Shown piece after piece: positions 59,110-64,000 of a DNA stretch of 64,000 bases; within the stretch, counting starts at the first letter, position 1, and every line of letters begins with the position of its first letter. Source of the stretch: Fremontodendron californicum (Eukaryota > Streptophyta > Magnoliopsida > Malvales > Malvaceae); assembly GCA_030761205.1 (NCBI GenBank), contig JAULJL010000015.1, positions 10,173,501 to 10,237,500 on the forward strand, read 5' to 3'. The translations under genes and the position numbers were made by a program. Below the pieces are notes generated by a model. It saw only the letters and a list, made by a program, of their open reading frames with translations. It was not told where the DNA came from and searched no databases.

Positions 59110-62100
59110 ATGGAAACATCATCTGGTTCTAATATTAACCACCAGCATTCGTCAAAGATGTTGCCCCCACGTCAACAACCACGACAAGGGAGCTTACAAA
59201 CTTCGTTGTCCTTAGTCCCCTCAGATCCTCGCTCGTCACCTGATGCCCAAGAACCCAGATCAAACTCAGATAACATTCATGAGTCTCCTACTGAGAGTGC
59301 TAGCTCACAGGAGACTTGGCCTACTGCTGATGCTGTCACAGCAAAGAAGATGGAAAATGGAAAAACTGAATACGATTGCCCTGAGCAGTCTGTCATTCGC
59401 CGTGTTTCTAGTGCTGATAAGATAACTCTTCGTGACATTGCAAGAGAAAGAGTTGATATTATCTCTGAAAAGATGCATCGCCTACCTGATGAGTTTCTTG
59501 ATGAGCTAAAGAATCAACTCAAGGCTATTCTGGAAGGCAATGGTGGTTCACAAAACAGGGAGGAGTTTTTGATTCTGCAGAAGTTTGTTCAAAGTAGATC
59601 TGATTTAACTGCAAAGACATTGATTAGAGCACACCGGGCGCAGCTTGAAATTCTTGTTGCAATAAATATGGGAATTCAGGCATTCTTGCATCCAAACATC
59701 AGTCTATCCCAAACTTCTCTCATTGAGGTTTTTGTGTACAAAAGATGCAGAAATATAGCATGCCAAAACCAGATACCTGCAGATGATTGCATCTGTGAAA
59801 TATGTGCCAATAGGAATGGTTTTTGCAATCTTTGTATGTGTGTTATCTGCAACAAGTTTGATTTTGAAGTAAATACCTGCCGCTGGATTGGTTGTGATTT
59901 GTGTTCCCATTGGACTCATACTGATTGTGCTATTCGTGATGGGCAAATTTGTATGGGTCCTTCTGTTAAAAGTGGAGCAGGTCCTACTGAAATGCTTTTC
60001 CGCTGCCGAGCTTGCAATCGAACATCTGAGCTGTTAGGTTGGGTTAAAGATGTCTTCCAGCATTGTGCTCCAGCCTGGGATAGGGAGGCTCTTATGAGAG
60101 AACTTGATTTTGTTCGTAGGATTTTTCGTGGAAGTGGCGACCCTAGAGGGAAGAAACTCTTTTGGAAGTGTGAGGATCTTTTAGAAAAAATGAGGGGTGG
60201 ACTAGCAGAGTCTGCAGCTTGCAGATCAATATTAATATTTTTCCAAGGTACACTTTGTGCTAATTATTTAATTATCTTGCAAAAATTCATTTGAAATTTT
60301 TTTTTATCCGGTGAACAATGTATGGGGGATGAAGAATACTGCTCAGTTATGCATATATTTTTCTTTCACTGCATTATGAACATGAGAATTATTTTCATAC
60401 TTAATTGAGTTAATTCTGAAAGTAGTAGCCTAGTAGGGAAGCCCCAGTTAATTGGCATAATCATTTATTTATCAACCTTTAACTCCAGAATAAATGAAAT
60501 AAATGAAAGCCTCTACTCTGTTTTTGGTTGGGATTTCTTTTAACTCCAGAATTGACATAGTATAGCAGGGAGGTTGTATAAATTAGGCAAAGTTGATTGT
60601 GAGCTAGTGTTGTGATTTTATGACTTAGTTGGATTAGAAAAAATAATTTGGGGTTTGAGGGTTTCTGTTGGATGGAAAAGATTCAATCTTGACAGCTGCA
60701 AGCAAATGTAAAGGAACAAACCTGTCCACTGCTCTGGTTGTGAACAGCCCCTGTAGATAGCAACTTGGAGTTGGGTTGAAATGATGATGGTAATTTTGTT
60801 GTGGGTTAGGTCGTATTTGAGAATTGAGAGTTTCAAGTAAGATTTAGGACTGCTTATTAGGTTTGGCTGATGTGGGGTCAAAATATCTAGAAAGTCCCTG
60901 TACTACATCATCTAGTGCTAGTTAGTCTCTCTACTATAAAACTGAGTAATTCAGTCTCTGTACTTTTAAAATTGAACAAAAAGGTAAAATCACTGACTAG
61001 TGTAACAGAAACTGTTAAAAAAGCTGATGTGGCATTTAACCTTGTGTTTATTTGATGACGTGGATGTCAAATGCTGACGTGACACAAATAAAATATATTA
61101 TTTTAAGCTGACGTGGACAAAATAACAAACTAAGTTGGCAAAAATGCCACAGCAAAAATGTCACATCAAAATTATTTTTTGCAAACTTTGTTATTTTGTC
61201 CATGTCAGCTTAAAATAATATATTTTATTGGTGTCATATCATCAAATAGACACAAGGTTAAAATGTCACGTCAACTTTTTTAACAGTTTTCGTTACACTA
61301 TTTAGTGATTTTACTTTTTTGCTTCAATTTTAAAAGTACATGGACTAAATTACTCAGTTTTATAATAGAGGGACTAATTTGCATTAAATGGTATAGTACA
61401 GGGACTTCTCACATATTTTGACCCTGATTTGGATATCTGCTTGAGAGTTTCAAGTAAGATTTAGGACTGCTTATTAGGTTTGGCTGATGTGAATATGAGT
61501 TTCAAGTAAGATTTAGGATTGCTTATTAGGTTTGGCTGATGTGGATATCTGCTTGAGAGTTTCAAATAAGATTTAGGACTGCTTATTAGGTTTGGCTGAT
61601 CTGGATATCTGCTTGAGAGTTTCAAGTAAGATTTAAAACTGCTTATTAGGTTTGGCTGATATTCTAGATATCTGTTTGAGAGTTTCAAGTAGGATTTATG
61701 CCAGCCTATTTTAGAAAAAATGCTGGAAATTGGGGAAGAAAAAGAATATAAAGATCGATACTTCATTCTTAGATTTCCTAATTTAGGTTTATTTTAAAGT
61801 CCCAAAGGCTTCAGCACCTACAATTGCTTCACACAATCATAAGAAGAGCATAATAGCACCTAAAATTCTCATATATGTTCTCTCTGTTAATTGACTGTAC
61901 AGAGTCTTCTACTTCTACTCTTCTAGTACTAGTTGAAGACTTGGACTCCAAATCAGAGGGTAGAAAGTGCAAATCCCCAAGAATTGTTAGACTTGGAATA
62001 AAAGAAAAGACTCAAAAGTCTGCAATTTTCGATAAATCTAGAAATTAACTAGGGTCCTAAATGAGTTTGGATATAAAGAAAGATCATAAGTTTCAGATAT

Positions 62101-62837
62101 TCATGACATTTGATCTAAACTCTTCTTTAACGTTTTTGTTCTCTGAATCAATAATTTTGTGTTGAATGAAAGTTTTCTTTTTTGTTTTAAATCGTTGTTA
62201 TTCCTTTTGTATAGAGCTTGATATGGATTCTCCATCAAGCCTGGAAAATGGGGAAAGTGGGCGGTTGATAGCACCACGAGAAGCATGCAATCGAATTGCA
62301 GATGTAGTGCAGGAGGCCATAGGGAAGATGGAAATGGTGGCTGATGAGAAGATGAAGATGTTCAAGAAAGCTCGCTTGGCTCTTGATGCTTGTGAGAGGG
62401 AGGTTGAGGACAAGGCCAAGGAAGTAGCAGAACTGAAGCTGGAGAGACAAAAAAAGAAGCTGCAGATAGAAGAGCTGGAGAGAATTGTAAGACTTAAACA
62501 TGCAGAGGCTGATATGTTCCAGCTTAAGGCCAATGAGGCAAAACGAGAGGCTGAGAGGCTTCAAAGAATTGCTCTTGCGAAGTCAGATAAATCGGAGGAA
62601 GAGTATGCTAGCAGTTACCTGAAACTTCGCTTGAGTGAGGCAGAGGCTGAGAAGCGGTATTTGTTCGAAAAGATAAAGCTGCAGGAGAGCTCGCGTGCAT
62701 CACAGAGCAGTAGTGGAGGCGATCCTTCACAGGTGTTGATGTATTCCAAAATTCATGATCTGCTTCATGGATACAATACCCCTTCTAAGAAAGAGTCCCA
62801 GCCAAATGAGCGCCACAGTTTCAGAACGAATCCTTAA
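59110..62837 (+). CDS. OBE1/2: OBERON1/2-type PHD-finger and coiled-coil protein
   Basis: Homolog of Arabidopsis OBERON1/OBERON2, nuclear PHD proteins needed for meristem establishment and auxin-dependent embryo patterning (also known as potyvirus VPg-interacting proteins). Coding exons 59110-60247 and 62215-62837, GT-AG intron in phase 1 (codon 380), 586 aa; the Arabidopsis proteins are about 570. Residues 1-90 are Ser/Pro-rich. RVSSADKITLRDIARERVDI starts the conserved part. The Cys/His-rich PHD-like module spans C213-C302 (CRNIACQN, CEICANRNGFCNLCMCVIC, CDLCSHWTHTDCA, CRAC). The helical region before exon 2 has LLGWVKDVFQHCAPAWDRE. Residues 400-540 form a long coiled coil (MFKKARLALDACEREVEDKA, LQIEELERIVRLKHAEADMF). 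It ends FRTNP. OBE1 and OBE2 cannot be separated here. Confidence 0.94.
60822..61700 (+). repeat. Intronic tandem repeat (55-61 bp unit), interrupted by a foldback
   Basis: The unit contains gagagtttcaagtaagattt and gcttattaggtttggctgat. Copies begin near 60826, 61443, 61497, 61555, 61615 and 61678. The foldback sits after the first copy, within ctgatgtgg, so the array existed before the insertion. Confidence 0.85.
60876..61423. mobile_element. Long foldback element (family A), copy 3, in the OBERON intron
   Basis: Ends ggtcaaaatatctagaaagt and, on the other strand, ggtcaaaatatgtgagaagt; arms of some 260 bp meet at a small centre. It is flanked by ctgatgtgg (60867-60875) and ctgatttgg (61424-61432), an 8 of 9 target duplication. 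It is better preserved than copy 2. Confidence 0.85.
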
Positions 62838-62984
62838 AGATATATCTGAATAGGATGTTACTTATTGAAGCAAGCTATGCCGAGTTAGAATATGTTGCTT
62901 TGTTGGTAAATTATGTAAAATTTGCTACTTCATTCTATCTTGAACCTTCGATCAATGTCAGTTTATTTATTATTCTGTAAAAGT
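62838..62984 (+). other. 3' UTR of the OBERON-like gene
   Basis: Short T-rich stretch after the TAA, with attctgtaaaagttatg leading directly into dispersed repeat family C, which may form part of the transcript end. Confidence 0.45.
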
Positions 62985-63172
62985 TATGTTACTCGGATTC
63001 GGGTGTGAGTGTCGGACACGGGTTTGGATCCGACACGGGTATGTTCAATTTTTTTTTCAAGATTTTCATGTATTTTGAAGGTTTTTGGAGGATCATATTT
63101 TCATACTCATATTCAAATATGTATCGGACACGAGTACTTCAAGAAAAATAAAGAGTCGGAGCAATATAGTGT
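62985..63172 (+). repeat. Dispersed MITE-like repeat (family C), copy 3
   Basis: Best-preserved copy. Left tatgttactcggattcgggt, a middle ggtatgttcaatttttttt with ggaggatcatatt, right gtatcggacacgagtacttc then gagtcggagcaatata. Left tip and reversed right tip (tatattgctccgactc) form an imperfect inverted repeat. Confidence 0.65.
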
Positions 63173-63641
63173 AAAAGTAATTAGTAGTTGTAATTTCTCT
63201 CTTTTTAGTTTTTGTAATGAATCAGGGTGAGTATCATAACATTTTGTGCTTTTGGATGAACTTACTCTTCTTCTGTGGCTTTTATGTGCAATGAGAATTC
63301 CTGGTTTCATGTATTTGCAATTTCATATTAATGTGTCTTGATTGGAACTCTGTTCTGTGATTAACCGCACCATGCAACTCTTACTGCCCGTTTGGCAGAG
63401 TCACCAGCAGTGGTTTTTTCATTCACCCTGCACTGGAACTCCAGTCAGGTCCGAAACGGCAATGGCACTTGACCGGCATTTCGGCCTTGACTGGAACTGC
63501 AGCACGGGGCGAATTAAAAAGCCACTGTGTTGGTGGCTTTATCTTAATAAGATATGTCGGATTTGGTGTCCAACCGTAAAATTTAGCTTTAGAGTATTTT
63601 TAGCCTTAAGAGTATCACATTATTACTGCTGACTGATATTA
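63173..63641. other. Intergenic DNA
   Basis: No gene. A GC-richer patch (63370-63540: cccgtttggcagagtcacc...) has a 96-aa open frame without family match; it may be a small transposon relic. Confidence 0.3.
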
Positions 63642-64000
63642 GGTTTAAGTAACTATGTAGTCTTTATACTGTAATAAAAAAAGTAAATTAATTTTTGTAT
63701 CGTAAAAATGAGTAATTTAGTCAATGTGCAATTGAAATAGGTGCAAATAAATAAAATTGATAACGGTTTTAATGAAAAACCGTTAAAATGCTGACTTGGA
63801 CTCGTAAAATTTAACAGATTTAGATGTATTTCGAGTCATATTTTATTCTAAGTCATTAATTATGTTAGATTTTACGAGTCCACATCAGCATTTTAACGGT
63901 TTTTCATTAACATTGTTATCAATTTTACTTATTTGTACCTATTTCAATTGTACAGGGATTAAATTACTTATTTTTACAGTACAAATACTAAATTACTCTT
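63642..64000. mobile_element. Long foldback element (family A), copy 4, cut by the window end
   Basis: Starts ggtttaagtaactatgtagt. Arms include gcaaataaataaaattgata / tatcaattttacttatttgt and ccgttaaaatgctgacttgg / ccacatcagcattttaacgg. The right tip lies beyond the window. Confidence 0.75.

Larger units (their letters stand above)
60248..62214 (+). other. Large intron of the OBERON-like gene with repeat insertions
   Basis: A 1,967-bp intron that holds a family A foldback (60876-61423) and the 55-61 bp tandem repeats on both sides of it. The remaining parts show no exon-like signal. Confidence 0.85.

Noticed and set aside
63342..63632. 96-aa + strand open frame after the OBERON-like gene
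   Set aside because: Cys/Trp-rich, no domain, no promoter signal; probably a small repeat relic.

Overview
The window is plant nuclear DNA, very probably cotton (Gossypium) or a close Malvaceae relative. Genes have spliced plant introns and AT-rich intergenic DNA. The LHCII protein closely resembles what I remember of cotton CAB-151. The transposon complement (DUF7745-type gag elements, Mutator-like elements carrying a plant mobile domain gene) is also one I associate with cotton. No database search was possible, so the species is an inference.

Four expressed-looking genes are well supported. VPS11 (16515-20614, +, 5 exons, 953 aa) is a core HOPS/CORVET tethering subunit. A 125-aa SAM-domain protein (23173-25567, -, 3 exons) lies tail-to-tail with it. 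LHCB2 (42223-43346, +, 2 exons, 265 aa) is the phosphorylatable photosystem II antenna protein. An OBERON1/2-type PHD and coiled-coil protein (59110-62837, +, 586 aa, plus a 5' UTR intron) closes the window. A fifth, intronless gene (52613-52996, +, 127 aa) has a well-placed TATA box but no function I can name. The genes do not form a pathway.

The rest is layered transposon history. 1-7365: decayed gag-only Ty3/gypsy-like element ending in two tandem-repeat arrays. 7370-11259 and 26013-31741: two Mutator-like elements in opposite orientation, bounded by arrays of palindromic modules, each carrying a plant mobile domain (PMD) gene; the second also keeps a transposase remnant. 11369-11934 and 33186-33480: foldback elements with GC-rich ends. 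35769-40422: complete Ty1/copia element (282-bp LTRs, TSD ctaaa) inside a Ca2+-ATPase-like pseudogene. 43664-50262: a three-layer nest, with a PPR-DYW pseudogene split by a TRIM whose LTR is split by a second copia element (602-bp LTRs, TSD attca). 53-64 kb: four long foldback elements of one family, one in the OBERON intron.

Most noteworthy are the PMD-carrying Mutator-like pair with modular palindromic ends, the self-complementary sequence at the primer-binding position of the second copia element, the three-layer PPR/TRIM/copia nest, and a tandem duplication carrying a G-box just upstream of LHCB2.
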